A stretch of DNA of 64,000 nucleotides, taken from assembly GCA_002914845.1 (NCBI GenBank), contig JXTC01000018.1, positions 702,995 through 766,994 of the forward strand, given 5' to 3'. The translations under genes were made by a program, and so were the position numbers. Every line of letters begins with the position of its first letter. Positions within the stretch are counted from its first letter, which is position 1. Below, piece after piece: positions 12,030-24,747 of the stretch. The notes beneath the pieces are model-generated. The model did not search any database and was not told where the DNA came from. It worked only from the letters and a program-made list of their open reading frames with translations. Source of the stretch: Trema orientale (taxonomy: Eukaryota > Streptophyta > Magnoliopsida > Rosales > Cannabaceae).

Positions 12030-14985
12030 GTGACTTATAGAGGCTCAAGTTCTAGTCATATAGTAATCAATCGCAATCGGGAAGCTGCTGATCAAATTCT
12101 CTTCAACGACTACTTTACGGAGAACCCAAGATTTAATGAATCAATATTTCACAAGCGATTCAGGATGAGTCGAAGTTTATTTAGTGAATGTCGTGCAATG
12201 TCATGACAATCATTTCTTGTAGAGAATGGATGAACTTGGTAGACTTGGATTTTCGGGTTTGCAAAAAACTACAGATATCTTTTGCATGTTGGCATATAGT
12301 GTACCTGCGGATGTTACTGATGAGTACATTAAAATAGGAGAGTCTACAGCAATTGAAAGTATGAAGAAATTTTGTCGTGCTATTGTAGAAGTATTTGCAG
12401 AGAGATATCTAAGATCGTCGACCACTAACGACGTGGCCAAGTTACTTCATGTTGGTAAAAGCTGTGGTTTTCCAGGAATGTTAGGGAGCATAGATTGTAT
12501 ACACTGAAAGTGGAAGAATTGTCCAACAGCTTGGGTAGGACAATACGTAGATCGTAGTGGATCTCCAACTATTATTTTGGAGGCTATAGCTGATTGTGAT
12601 TTTTGGATATGGCATGTATATTTTGGTATGCCAGGTTCCAATAATGACATTAACGTGTTGGAAGCATCAAATCTTTTTGCCAACCTCACTAAAGGTGTTG
12701 CTCCTCTAGCTCACTATATTATTAAAAGAAAAGAGTATAATATGGGATATTATTTAACTGATGGTATATATCCAAAATAAGCTACTCTTGTATAAACTAT
12801 TTATAATCCACGTGGTCCAAAAAAGAAACTTTTTGCAACGAAGCAAGAAGTATGTTGATGCTGAAATTGCCTAACACTTAGGGCAAAAACATACATGCAT
12901 GTAAACTATGGAAAAATACATGATCACATCATGAACGCAGCGGAATAATTAACGGATTTAGGTTTTAAAATTTTTACATGAAAACTATTTTCATAACCAT
13001 ATTACATGCATATATCATATACAGAATCATGTATAATATAAATCAAATCTAGATGCATAAACCCTAGAGATGGGATTAGGGTTTACCTCTTGCAATGTGC
13101 TCCTCCTTGATCTTCTTATAGATGGTGATCAAATCTCCAACCCTAGATCTTCTTGCCTATCCTCTTGCTCTTGGTTGATGAGGTGCGTGGGCACCAAGTT
13201 GAATCCTTCGTTGGAGAACGATCAAGAACACCTTCTTGATCTTATGGAACACCGGGATGTGAGATGAGAGTGTGAGGTTGCAGGAAACTTTTTCTCTCCT
13301 CTCAAGCCTTAGGATGGCCGAATTCTCCCCTTCTCTCCCCTCTAATTTTCGTGTAGCACAATATGTGTTACTGTGCAGTTTTTCTCTCTCATATATCTTA
13401 TATATATAAGACCAAAAACTGCTAACCCTAGTCCAACTAGGATTGGGCTTGTTCTCCAATTTGGACTTTGGGTGTATTTCTATAAATATGTCCAACCCAT
13501 GAAACTTATTTATAAAAATACCAGCTTCTGTGTAGAATCATTATTTTACACAGTTTCATAAAACTAATTTCACAAATACAAACAACCAATTAATGAGCTT
13601 TATTGAGTTAGACAAGGGACCTAATGGATCCAAATAATCTAAGCTCCAATAATATGATAAATACATAATAACTCTTATTATGGTATTTATATAAATATTA
13701 TTAGTAAAGGGGACACTCCACTAAAGGCCCAATACTGTACTCTTAGATTAGATGTCATGCCTTTTAAAGAGATTTAATCAACTAACCTTGATTAACCGAT
13801 CCATCTAGCATATTCTATACCACACATAGAATCCCTATACAATGCCGTAGTTGGATAGGTGAAATTACTGTAATACCCCTCCAACACCTATTCACCTTTA
13901 AGTTACCATCTTTCTATCAAGGAATAATGTTGTCGATAATTTTGTTCTCAATGGCCATTTAGACAAAATTATCAACCAATTCACAAAGTGAATACTAAGA
14001 TCTTAGATTTAATTATTCCATGAATCTTGAAAGAACCTAAAGTGGCATTAATGTATAGCGTCCTTAACTATTTGGTGTTCCCATCAATTCATAAACCATA
14101 ACATCCAATATGTCAGAGTTCACCTCTAATTTCATAGAGGCTAGTCTTTTAACAAATCAAAAGGCTACAACCCATGAAAGCAAGTCCAATCAAATATCAA
14201 GGATTAAGATCTATATGCTAAGAGCTAGTTTGTGGTAATATAAGAATTGAGTTACGGCACTCTAATTCTTTATATTGCCTGGTCCAATTCAATACACATA
14301 AATTATTTATGTTATACTAGTGTTTCTATCAGAAGTCACATACTTCAATGATTTGAGACATATCATTCCCGTTGAGATAGACAAACACTACAACCTATAG
14401 TAAATAAAGTATTCCATCTTTATTTACAGATTGTGAACTAATTCATTTAGACTTAGATAAAGAAACAAGGCTCCCTATAATTAACACTTAATCATGTTTG
14501 TTTCTTTATATACAAGCAAAGTCATAGAATCTTTTTCAGATAAATAAACTATTCAACTAAAATAGTTTAATCTAGCAAATATCATAATTGCATATAAGAG
14601 AAAGTTGTTTATACTCAAAAGATATAATTGGAAATATGCCTTTTAGGACAAATATCCCAACAGTTGAAAATATGTAGAACGTGCATTTGGAGTTCTCCAG
14701 TCATGATTTTCAATTGCTGCAGGACCAACACATTTTTTTGGGAAAAATAAATATTTCATGATATAATGATTGCGTGAATAATTATGCACAACGTGATAAT
14801 CGAGGATAATTCAGAATTTTATGGAAGCGCCAAGTCCAGAAGTTGAAATGGTTGTAGATAAAAATGCTAGATTTAAAGAATTTCTTTCCCGACATAGATA
14901 TATCAAGGATAGAGAGGCTCATATTGTACTTAGAAATATATTAATTGATTATTTCTTGGATGAATATAGTAATTCAGAGGTTTAA
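12030..14985 (+). pseudogene. PIF/Harbinger DDE transposase (DDE_Tnp_4/HARBI1 type), broken
   Basis: The reading frame shows the N-terminal helix region (FRMSRSLF), then GSIDCIH with the first catalytic Asp (12493-12495), then SNNDINVL with the second Asp (12646-12648). The YYLTDGIYPK and NPRGPKKKLFATKQE motifs follow, then VERAFGVLQS with the catalytic Glu (14677-14679). In-frame stops replace conserved residues after CIH (12505), after YPK (12778) and elsewhere. A 1804-bp insertion (12859-14662) separates the third catalytic residue from the rest. When functional, this nuclease cuts and pastes the element at TWA sites. This copy is dead. Confidence 0.88.
12854..14667 (-). mobile_element. 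Solo LTR-like insertion (1.8 kb) with 5-bp target duplication
   Basis: The inserted DNA (12859-14662) is flanked by perfect GTTGA duplications at 12854-12858 and 14663-14667. It begins TGCTGA and ends CCCAACA, so on the minus strand it runs TGTTGGGA...TTCAGCA, the TG...CA form of an LTR. It has no coding capacity. A TATATATAAG motif near 13400 on the minus strand would be a plausible internal promoter. One LTR and no internal domain fits a solo LTR left by LTR-LTR recombination; the TGTTGGGA start suggests Ty1/copia. A non-autonomous TRIM/LARD-type element is the alternative. Confidence 0.8.
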
Positions 14986-15455
14986 ATATTGATCAATATG
15001 TAATATGATTTTCTATTATAGTTTTGCCATTTCATATAATTTTTAGAAGTTTCTTAAGTACAATATGTTCATGTATAATAAATAAAATATTAGTTTATAA
15101 TTAATTGTAATTTATAATTTCGTAATTTATGTTATATTATTATTTATGTAATTTCACAATTAATATAATTTATTAATATATCATTAACTTAATATGATTT
15201 ATATAAGTATATTAGTGAAGTAATTGATTAAATAAAATATCTATAGAAAGCCAAGAGTTAAAAAGGAGACTTTAGCAAAAGATAGAGAGAATATTCTTTT
15301 TTATTGTAGAAAATATTCTTTTTGGGATAGAAAACATTCTTTTTGGTGTACTATTTAGAGTAATGGGTTAGAGATAAAAAAAAAAAAGAGTAAAGTTGTT
15401 GTATTTTAGAGTTTTATTTGTTGCAAAATAGAGTTCCTGATCGGAGATGGCCTAA

Positions 15456-18400
15456 GGTTCTAACATACCTAGTCTTACTCGCAAGGACTGAGCCATGATT
15501 TTTTGTGAGTTAGGGCTTTTGTTGTCCTTGAAAAGTTGTGTAATAATTCCGATATTGACGTTATTAAAGAAATCTCTCTTAAAATATACGAATAAATTAC
15601 AATTTATTCGTTAATTACTCATTCAATTAATTATTTGTGTAGTTAATTCTTAATAAGATTCAGATAAGAAAATACTCTAGCTACATTGATAGTGGCAACT
15701 ATTAGAATTAACGTAGTCAACTTTATATGTGGATAGACTAATTAAAATATCTTTTTTCTTTTTTCTCTCCTCCCCCCTCCCCCCCTTGTATCAAGTATTT
15801 TGCTTGTAAAGATCAACCAAAATACTATTCAGTTTAAAGAATAGCTCACAAGAACTCAAATAAGAATTTTTGCTTTTCTTTCATTTTGGGATTTTTTCAT
15901 GGATAGCAATTCTTTTTTTTTTTTTTAAAAAAAGTACTATTGCAATTTTCTTTAGAGGAAAATTGCCAAAAATTGCTACAAATCTAATATCATTCTCCAA
16001 TAATGTATTTAGCTTAATTAGCTTTTTTTTTTAATCAATTCGAAATTTTTAATAAATTGTGTTGAACTTGAACTTTGATGCGAGAGTGACCCATTTAAAA
16101 TTGGCCCCTTTTGGCTTTTTCAATTTAACTTAAGTAAATTTAACCTAAATTACCAATATATATATATATAATCTAAAGTAGTATGCAAGTGAGTTATACA
16201 CTTGTGAGGCACTAGGGCTCACAAATTTTTTATTGGGGATAGTGTTAATTAAGAGTTTATTTATTTACTTATTTTATTTTTGAGGACTATATACCTATAT
16301 ATTTTATAATTAAAAAGAAAATGGGGTTCAAGCCCCCCACTGGCCTTTATATGGTTTTGTGTCTGCTTTCTCGCATGGTCTAAAATAATAAATATCATTC
16401 CTATTTGTACATTCTTGATTCATCTTTGAACTTTCTTACTCTTATGGATCGTAATTATAGCCCCAACTAAGGAATAAATATCATCTACTATAAAAGCTAA
16501 CATATTAAATAGCTCGCTAGTGCACTCGTTCAGTTTTTGGGCAAGATTGTTGTTGTGTAGAATCTTGCATTATTTTGAGTTTGAATTCAAAGAATCTTCC
16601 AAAAGTAAGATAGAACGGTTTCTTCTTAATTTTTTAAATGATATTTTAAAGCAAGAACTGTTTTTTTCTTGCTCTCGACCCTAAGATCACAATTACTTTT
16701 TCGTTCTCCTCAGCGACCACTAAGATCTCCGTTGATAATCTTTATGGTTGAATACAATCAGGTTTAGAAAATTTAATTAAGAAAATATCCATTCTTTTAT
16801 AGGTTAATATAGGGGGAAAACGTCCTCAGTTTTCTTATTTTACAAAAACAATAAAAAAAAAATTTTAGGTTTTGTTGTATAAAGTAAAATCTTGATTTTT
16901 TTTAATTCTAGTAATAAAAATTATGGATTTCTGGTATATATTAAATAAAACATTGAGATTTTGAAATCCATTCAAATTGAGCCCATAAATATCGGAAATA
17001 TCAGATATTGGGATTTAATCTACACTACAAAGTAATTTTATAAAGAATATAACAGAACGGAGAGGTAATGGTTTAAACCTCTCACATTTTTTTTTCTTCA
17101 GGTATCCCGTAATAATCTGTGTCTTCTTTCTATTTTTTTAACATAGAAATGCTTAATAGGATGGTCCGCACATTGGATATGACTTGAAAAATATCGTATT
17201 TAGCACGACACGATATAAGTGACGGCCTATGCCAGGCTTATGTTTTTAATTACACTAGGTCAACACGACACAACATGACATTATGCAGAAGTATGACATC
17301 GAGCCACTTAACTCAACTTAAGTTTTGACACCTAGTGCCACTAACCATATCTTAAATCTTGACACCTAGCTAGCCCTTTCCATCACATACTTCCAATTAA
17401 TACATCGTGCTTTCACATTTCATACCTCGTACTTAGAGTGACACCACATACTTATTAACACCTTATGCTTACTAATACATTGTACTTACTGATACCTCGT
17501 GGTTACCGACACCTCGTGCTTCACTTTTGACATAACATCTGAATATCCTGATTCAAATTACTGTCTGTATAAAAACTGAGAAATATTTACTTCTCCTTAT
17601 AACTCAACATTAGAAATCATTTTAGCTCTACGGCCAACAACTTATCTATTTTAGATTGCTAGAAATCGCAAGTTTTCGTCAAATTTTTTTTTCTTTCACC
17701 ATAATGTCTATCTTCAAAAATTTATACTATTAAGTCCCTCAGTTAGTAGCTTAATTCTTTTCAATTGCTTAAAAAATAACTATATAAGTCTATCTTATAA
17801 AACGTGAAATCTTCCTGCTAAGATCTTTGTGAACTTATAAAACTATTAACCTCCTCATTGACCAGCTTAATTCTTTTATTTAAGTAATTAGAAGTAGTAC
17901 AAACTCTACGACACATAACGTGAAATCAGCCATGTGATTGTGGAAATATTACTCTAATATTCACAAAAATAAATAGTATTCATAAAATTAAAATTTAGTC
18001 TAAAAAATGTTAGGATAATATAACAAAAAAAAAAAAAAAAACCTACAACGTTCAATATTTTTGAAATAAAAATTCGCATCATTTTATTTATTTATATATA
18101 TAAACTACAACGTTCAATATTAAAAAAAAATTATGCATCGTTTTATTTATATCAAATAAAATATTCGTTTAATTTTTTAATCTGTCAAATCTCTGAGCGG
18201 TACGGTCAAAATTAGAATTTAAAAATAGTAATAAGAACTTTTATCTTTTTACAATCAAATAATATGAACCAGATAAAAAAATTTATGTTGCTGCTTGTAG
18301 GAATCCTCCTCTAGATTTTTCAAAAGTTATTAACAGGTCATTAGTATATAGATAGTTGCTGCATGTAGGAATCCTCCTTTAGATTATTTATATGGATGCG

Positions 18401-18509
18401 AATCGATAATTTTACAGGGTTAAAATGCCTTTTTTCAATCATTTGGTGTCCATGTGACAACTTACTAATAAGCACATCTATAATCATTTAGATTATTGGA
18501 CCAAAAAAA
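15456..18509. other. AT-rich intergenic DNA, no gene seen
   Basis: No coding signal. It contains poly-A/T runs, a TA microsatellite near 16157, a period-17 short tandem array at 17422-17525, and small local duplications at about 18040/18101 (CTACAACGTTCAATATT) and 18289/18355 (TGTAGGAATCCTCCT). Confidence 0.6.
17422..17525. repeat. Short tandem array, period 17 bp
   Basis: Five consecutive 17-mers run from 17441 to 17525 with a consensus near ACACCTCGTGCTTACTR, and a related, less regular unit precedes them. They are diverged but keep exact spacing, so this is an old minisatellite. Confidence 0.75.
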
Positions 18510-19364
18510 GGCTTTTAATACAAAAACTTTTGAGCTTAGAACAATTTAATAAAATTAATTTTGAACTTAATTTTGTGGAGCAAAAGTCTCTGAATTCTCC
18601 TAATATTAGTTCTGTTAGAAAAAAAAGTTGTTTTTGTTAACTTTTTTTTTTACGGTTAAATCCTCATACTTTTATTTGTGGCTTTTAGATCCTCATTCTT
18701 AAATTTTTGTTTCACGTTAATCATTTTCGTTCAAAACGGACGAAAGAAATCAGAGGATTTTGATATAGTTCCAATATGGATCTACTTTGGTCTAAGTATT
18801 CATACATCTAAAAGAGAGGTATATGAATATATTGCCAATTTTATGTTTTATTATTCCAATTTTACGGGACATATATTGCTAAAATTTTATATAGTTTCAG
18901 TATAGATCTAATTTGGTCCAAATATTCATATGCTTCTCTTTTCGATATATGAATACTTGGACTAAAATATATCTATATTGGAATCATATAAAATTTTCTA
19001 ATTTATTACTTCTATCTTGAACGAAAACAATAACCCAATTTTTTTTTAAAAAACATAATAATAATAATTTCTTTTTATTTCCAATTTTACCCCTGTTAAT
19101 ATGAGTATGTTTTGGGTAAATGCTAATTAACGATAGTTTTGGACAGAAAAGATTATAATGTGAAATAAAAATCTAAGAATGAAGACCTAAAAGCTACAAA
19201 TAAAAGAATGAGGACTTAACTGTAAAGAAAAACTAACAAAAACTCTTTTATTTTTTAACAAAACTAATATTAAGGGATTTCAAGAGATTTTGCTATAAAA
19301 AATTGAGTTCAGGATTAATTTTACTAAATTGTTATGAGTTTAGGGAGTTTTTGTATTAAAAAGC
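18510..19364. mobile_element. Foldback element with ~260-bp inverted arms
   Basis: The left arm begins GCTTTTAATACAAAAAC, and the reverse complement of the right end begins GCTTTTTAATACAAAAAC. The two arms match well for about 260 bp, then meet a ~330-bp core that contains a further smaller inverted repeat. Arms this long fit a MULE-type or foldback non-autonomous DNA transposon. Flanking poly-A hides any target duplication, so the superfamily is not settled. The short ORFs inside are chance. Confidence 0.75.
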
Positions 19365-20082
19365 AAAAAAAAAAGAAAAAAAAAGGCAACATTATAGATC
19401 TTTCCATTACTGTAGGAAATTTTAATGCATAGTGTATGATTTGGCAAGGTTTTTAGTATATTTACCCTATTGAAAATCATATTAAAACTTCCGTAAGAAA
19501 AATATTAGAACTAATAAAATTGAAAAAAAAAACCCCAAGTAAAAAGAAAGTACATTCTTCATAATTAATTATGTTGAATAATGCGAAATTAAAATTTTTT
19601 TCTCTATTAAAAAGAAAGTTTTGCTCTTTTTTTTTTTTTTTTTTCATTTCTTTTTGGCGAAGGTGTGCTATCAAATAGTTTTGCTCTCCTCTGAAAAAAA
19701 AAAGAAGAATTTGTATAGTTTTCTTTCTACCCAGAAATTATAGAAGCTAATTATTACCTAATGTCACATATATACCAGAACCATTCTTCCTCATTTAACC
19801 AACATTATAAACTCCACTTTCTTAGCTTCGATCATCAAAAAATTTCACGTTGAAACTCAAAGAAAATCGTCACAAAATTGAATCTCAAAACTACCCAAAG
19901 AAACACACCAAGTTCCTGTCCCAAAGTCGCGAGAAGAGAAAAATAAATAAAGACCAAACAAAAGCCATGCTGGAAATCTCATCTGGAATAATCCCATTTG
20001 CGCACCAAAACAACTTCCCGCAATCCTACGGCTACCACTTATCTTACGTGTACGTTCCAGATTTTTCCTCACACACTCTGGC

Positions 20083-20158
20083 GATCCGCGCCTCTTATGC
20101 ACAACCAATCAGAAGACTCCATTTCCTTTGGCCGTGGATCGGTTCCTCGCTATAAAAA
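20083..20158 (+). promoter_or_regulatory. Histone H1 core promoter: octamer, CCAAT and TATA boxes
   Basis: The plant histone-gene octamer CGCGGATC occurs on the minus strand at 20083-20090 (GATCCGCG on plus). It is followed by CCAAT at 20105-20109 and TATAAAAA at 20151-20158, about 105 bp before the start codon. The octamer is linked to S-phase or meristem expression of plant histone genes; that this gene behaves so is inference. Confidence 0.75.
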
Positions 20159-20262
20159 CCCCTGAACGGCACAATGGTAACGGCGTCAGAAAATCTCGTT
20201 TCGATTGCCAGAAGCTTGGCGCTGATTTTTTGTTTCTTTTTTCTCTGCGTTTTGTGATCGTG

Positions 20263-21013
20263 ATGTCAGCCACCGTCGAAGTTGAAGCTCCGGCCGTCGA
20301 GGTCCCGCCGGCGCCGGAGCAGAAGAAGGCCGAGAAGCCTGTGAAGGAGAAGAAGCCTAAGGTCCCTAAGGAGAAGAAGCCGAAAACCGCTTCTCACCCT
20401 CCCTATTTTCAGGTGCGGATCATTCGATTAGGTTCCGAATTTCATCGTCTTCATCCTTGTGAAATCGCAATTCGATTAGGGTTAGGGTTTTCATTTTCGT
20501 TACTTGATTTCGTTTGATTATGGAATTTATTTATTTATTTTTGGGTTGCAGATGATCAAGGAGGCTCTGTTGGCTCTGAACGAGAAGAGCGGGTCGAGCC
20601 CGTACGCCATAGCCAAGTACATGGAGGAGAAGCACAAGGCGGTACTCCCGGCGAACTTCAAGAAGATCCTGGCTCTGCAACTCAAGAACTCGGTCTCGCG
20701 AGGCAAGCTCATCAAGATCAAGGCCTCGTATAAGCTCTCCGAAGCCGGAAAGAAGGAGAAGAAGGAGGTCGCAACCAAGGTCTCGAAGGCCGCCACCACC
20801 GAGAAGAAGCAGCCCAAAACGACGTCGGTTAAGGCCACGAGGGAAACCAGGGCGGCCAAGGCGGCGACCACTAAGCCCAAGGCCGAGAAAGCCAAGAAGG
20901 CTTCGGCCGTTGCGAAGAAGAAGGCCAAGAAATCGACCCCTGTGAAGCCCAAACAGCCCAAATCGATCAAGTCTCCGGCTGCTAAGAAGGCCAAGAGGGC
21001 CACCGCCGCTTGA
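20263..21013 (+). CDS. Linker histone H1
   Basis: Two exons, 20263-20412 and 20552-21013, join in frame to give 203 residues. The N-terminal tail (1-~41) is Pro/Glu/Lys-rich (KKAEKPVKEKKPKVPKEKKP). The globular winged-helix domain spans about 42-113: SHPPYFQMIKEALLALNEKSG, then SPYAIAKYMEEKH, NFKKILALQLKNSVSRGKL and ASYKLSE. The C-terminal tail is Lys/Ala/Pro-rich with KSTPVKPKQPK and ends KKAKRATAA. H1 binds the nucleosome dyad and linker DNA and compacts chromatin. The single intron inside the globular domain, right after HPPYFQ, is the usual plant H1 position. The start is the ATG heading MSATVEVEAP; the longer upstream frame is leader sequence. High GC and codon bias fit a highly expressed histone. 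Confidence 0.97.
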
Positions 21014-21792
21014 ATATAGATAAATGTGAAAATATTAATAATTAAAAAAAAAAAAGAAAAATGAGGGTCGTAATCTGAATGTAGTAAAGCTTTGTTCTAT
21101 TAGGTCTTTTTTTTCTTTTCATTTCTTTTTTTTCCTTCTGTGTACATGAAATTTCTCTGGTGGTTTTCTCTTTTTGAAGAGTCTGCAGATGCCCTTATGA
21201 ACATATTATGGTCTCTCGTCTTTGTAATCTGCGTTTTTGGTCTTTCTGAATGAAATCGTAACCGACTTTCTCTGTATACAACGGTGTTTCTTTCTCTTTT
21301 TTAGATGTTATTTTCTGAATTATTTACACCAAACTCATGCCATTCAAGGGCAATGAAAGAGGGGTTTAAATTTATTTGTTCTTTTATTTTTTTATTTTGA
21401 TGGTTGCTCCAAATGGGATAATTGGGTCCTCGTGAAAATGCAAAGCGAATTGCAAGTTCGGAGTGCGTTTGTGATTTATTGTTTTTTAATTTTTATATTC
21501 GATGTTAATCTGATTCGTTATCAGAACTTTATTCCTTCTGGATTATTCTTCTAACTGTCGTTTTCCGGATCAGGGGGTAGCCAGATCTTTCATTTTATGT
21601 TTAAATCATTTGGGCCTTAAATGTTGCACGGAGCCCAATAAGCCCTTAAAGGGTTGGTTCTGTTTGTTTCTCCGAACCCAATAATAGGGACGAGGTTGTG
21701 GGCTTTTTTGGAATTGGGGCTGCCGGGTTTGGTTGTGGGAGACGTATGGGCTTTGTTTTTGGTCGAGCAAAGCAGATAGTTGATGCTTGGGT
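21014..21792. other. H1 3' flank and gene-free DNA
   Basis: The first ~280 bp are probably the H1 3' UTR, T-rich and without a clear single AATAAA. No other gene is seen before the SINE. Confidence 0.5.
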
Positions 21793-21990
21793 CAAGAAGT
21801 GTTGTATTGTGTTTTTTTTTTTTTAAAAAAAAGTGGGGGTTTAACTAATGACCATCACTTACTACAAATTAAAGGAAAATGACACACACACATTATCAAG
21901 GTTTGAACTCCTGACCCTTCAGACACACATACACAACCCTCAAATTTTGGACCAACTATAGCCCCAGTTGGCCAAGAAGTGTTGTATTGT
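21793..21990 (-). mobile_element. tRNA-derived SINE, copy 1
   Basis: The element (21811-21972, reading on the minus strand) is bounded by a perfect 18-bp target duplication, CAAGAAGTGTTGTATTGT, at 21793-21810 and 21973-21990. It has a box-A-like GGCTATAGTTGG near its 5' end and a box-B-like GAGTTCAAACCTT. It ends in an A/T tail (AAAAAAAA next to T-run). It matches the second copy at 49766-49916 along its whole length. Box A and B mark a Pol III promoter, and mobilisation would need a LINE's machinery. Confidence 0.85.
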
Positions 21991-24747
21991 TAATTGTTGT
22001 AATAATGTATGGATGTTTATCTCCATGTCTTTGGTGATTTGGGCGCCTTAATAAAGGATATATACTGGGACACATTACAACTAGAGCTCTCAATTGCATG
22101 AAGTGCAACTGGAAACATCATCCTTTCGAATATGATCTCTTTTAACACTTCGAGTCTTGAGGTCTCATTTATAATTACAACTTCACAAGTTGCTTTTCTT
22201 TGGTTACATCGATCAAGATTTTAATACGTTGCTTTAACCTCTACTTCCCTAGCTGTGCATGTCACATTGACGCCCAACTTATGCCATTGTGTGAATACTA
22301 ATTTGGTGAATACTAGACTGTACATTCATTTGCTTCTTTTGTTTAAATTTTGATTATAGTTATTGTTCTGGCTAAGCTATTTAGATCAAGCCCTGTAAAT
22401 TTGATTCTATGAAGAAGACTCTGGGATGAGCTGCCTTGAATGCTTATTGAATACTGCCTTGGATTGGAATTTTGCTTGCTTCTCCAGTAATTCACCATTA
22501 TTGAAGTTCGTGTGCTTTACACAACTTAGTGTTATGGTATATAGTAGTTAGCAGTAACTGGATCAGACTACACAGCAAAGTTGCTGAGGCTATCGAAACG
22601 AACAAGCAGTTAGCTAGGAAAACAATATAATAAACTGAAGTGGGTTCTATTTAAAATAGAAAAAAAAGAGAAAGATGCATTATACTTTTGTATATATATG
22701 TATACATATTGTAGGTATATGTACACCATTTTAGGATCAAATTAAGCCATTCTATAAAGTAAACCTGGTGTATGGAGTACTAGGAGAAGAGACCCCACTA
22801 CCTTTAGTTGTTTACTGCTAAGTTGTGTTCCTATTCATGAGGTTTGGTCGGACATATTTTAGATGACGTTTAGTGGGAATGTCATGAGCTACATACCTCA
22901 ATTCTATAAGAAGTGGCAAACAGTAGAAACCCCTTTTCTTTTCACAGGCTCCTTTATTTTTTTTTTATTTTAATTTTTTTAAATGTCTAGTTGGTATGTA
23001 TGATTTTAGTACTGCATTTATTAAATGTTTCTTTTCTGCTTTTTGTACCTTTCTTGCAATTTTCAACGTTATCCTTTTGGTATGCCAAAATATTCCAATT
23101 TTTAGACCAATTCTTTTCCTACTTCACTCCTTACCAATACAAATTCTTATATATATCTAGGGCATATATGTATATTAGTAGTTACTGATTATGTATATAT
23201 ATATATATTTATATATGTTTGTTTGTAGTTAGTAATTACTGGTTAGTAGGGGAAGGGAGTGAGGGTAGAGATTGAACTCCAGACCTTATGTTTCTCTATG
23301 AAAAGGCTTGGCTACACGAGTTCAAGTGCGTGGTAATCCAAAGTCTTACAATTTAGAGGAAAAAGAAAACTTGGTTATGTAAATCAAGTTTAGAAACAAA
23401 TTAATGTATTTGTTTGTTTTTTTGTTTTGTTTTGTTTTTTTTTTTTAATTGGGGACATTGACGCTAGTGCCACATCATGACATTGAAGTTTTTCCCTCCA
23501 TTTTCAATGAGAATGCAAGATAAACAAATGTCCCTTCACATTGAAATGCTTCATTCTTATTGGAGTGGCTCCAAATTGGGTTTTATCGTTATGTCATCTC
23601 TCTGAAGTGGAACGCTTCTAAAATGATTGTTATACTTTCTGTATATTCCTCTCACTTCCTTATCACTTGTAATTATAGATAGAGCTCACTCACCTCTCCT
23701 TCAAATATTGTTTCATAATAAAATTGAGATCGTGGAGCTGAAAGGCAAATTAAAAATGGGAATTCTTTTTCCTTATTTTTTCAATTATTAAAAAAAAAAC
23801 ACAAAAACCAAAATGTCTTCCCCTTTTAGAGGCTCTCGAGTCTCAGCCTTATCTTTATTGCATGAAAAGTTCATCAAAGATGGGCTGTGTTGCATTTTGT
23901 TGCGTGCCATCATAGGTATCATTGTTCTCCAAAAAGGAGGCTTGTTTTGGTCAACTATTATACTAATTGCTCCCTCTATATTCATCTTCATCATCTCTCT
24001 CTCTCTAGTTCCATTTTTCAAAAGCTCAACGCCACGTTATGTGGGAGCTTTTGGTTGGCTCATGACCCTAAATGTGTGACCCAATTACACGAACTACATG
24101 TGTGTATGATCTCTAACCTTTTTTTTTTTTTTTTTTTGAAACTATAGCAGTAAAGAGATCTAATAGAAAAGAAAATATATATTCTTTCAGCACTGATAGT
24201 GATATCCAACATGGTTTTCACTGTACTCATTTGGTGGAACGTGATTGGTCGAGCAGCTCCTGGGCTGCTGAATGAGACGTTTTTCGATCAGAGACGGGCC
24301 CTATAATATAAGGTCGGCAGAGTGAGGAAAATGTAATTTAATTACTAGCTATATAAATGTGTGTCATGAATAATTAGGAATAAAAGCAAGGAAAAACACC
24401 ATGCCACGTGTTTGCAATTGTTGGACTTAAAATCTTTTAGTTGGATTGTACAAATGATTATGAAGTTAACTAGTGATGCCTAAATGGAATGTATTTTCAC
24501 GTCTATACTATGAATCATTCGGTTTATTTAGGCCTGAATATTCAAGCATGCATGCATGCATATTTCTACCATATTATAAATACCATATCTTAGTAGGGAC
24601 TAAGTTATCTCTTCCGATATTTTAACCTAAATGAAATGTGCCTAGACGCCTTTGGTGTTGTCGTGTTTAGTGTTACAAGCCACTTTATTAAAACTCTCGT
24701 AGCAAGTCTAAGAAAGTTTTAACCAGAGTTTTAAGTATTATTAGTTT
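21991..24747. other. Gene-free intergenic stretch
   Basis: I see no supported gene. Short ORFs at 22991-23188 and 23813-24079 have no recognisable domain. TA microsatellites occur near 22690 and 23190, and a (GCAT)n run near 24547. Confidence 0.5.

Larger units (their letters stand above)
9634..15452. mobile_element. PIF/Harbinger DNA transposon, defective, with nested LTR insertion
   Basis: The element is bounded by a TAA target duplication (9631-9633 and 15453-15455), the 3-bp size of this superfamily. Its ends are imperfect inverted repeats: GAGCAACTCCAACCGATCTG on the left and GGCCATCTCCGATCAGGAAC read inward from the right. It carries the two expected genes in divergent orientation: a Myb/SANT-like ORF1 on the minus strand and a DDE transposase on the plus strand. 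Both are broken by stops. A 1.8-kb LTR-like insertion splits the transposase. The superfamily is firm from the transposase; the exact outer ends are somewhat less certain. Confidence 0.8.

Noticed and set aside
13070..13561. ORFs on both strands at 13.1-13.5 kb
   Set aside because: They lie inside the LTR-like insertion and have no domain.
20128..20262. Upstream extension of the H1 reading frame
   Set aside because: It overlaps the TATA region and leader; H1 proteins start at the MSATVEVEAP methionine.
23225..23340. Another tRNA-like SINE near GAGATTGAACTCCAGACC
   Set aside because: A box-B-like phrase only; no box A at the right spacing and no duplication.
23788..24079. Overlapping ORFs on both strands (77 and 88 codons)
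   Set aside because: Neither shows a domain, splice context or codon bias; coding cannot be supported.
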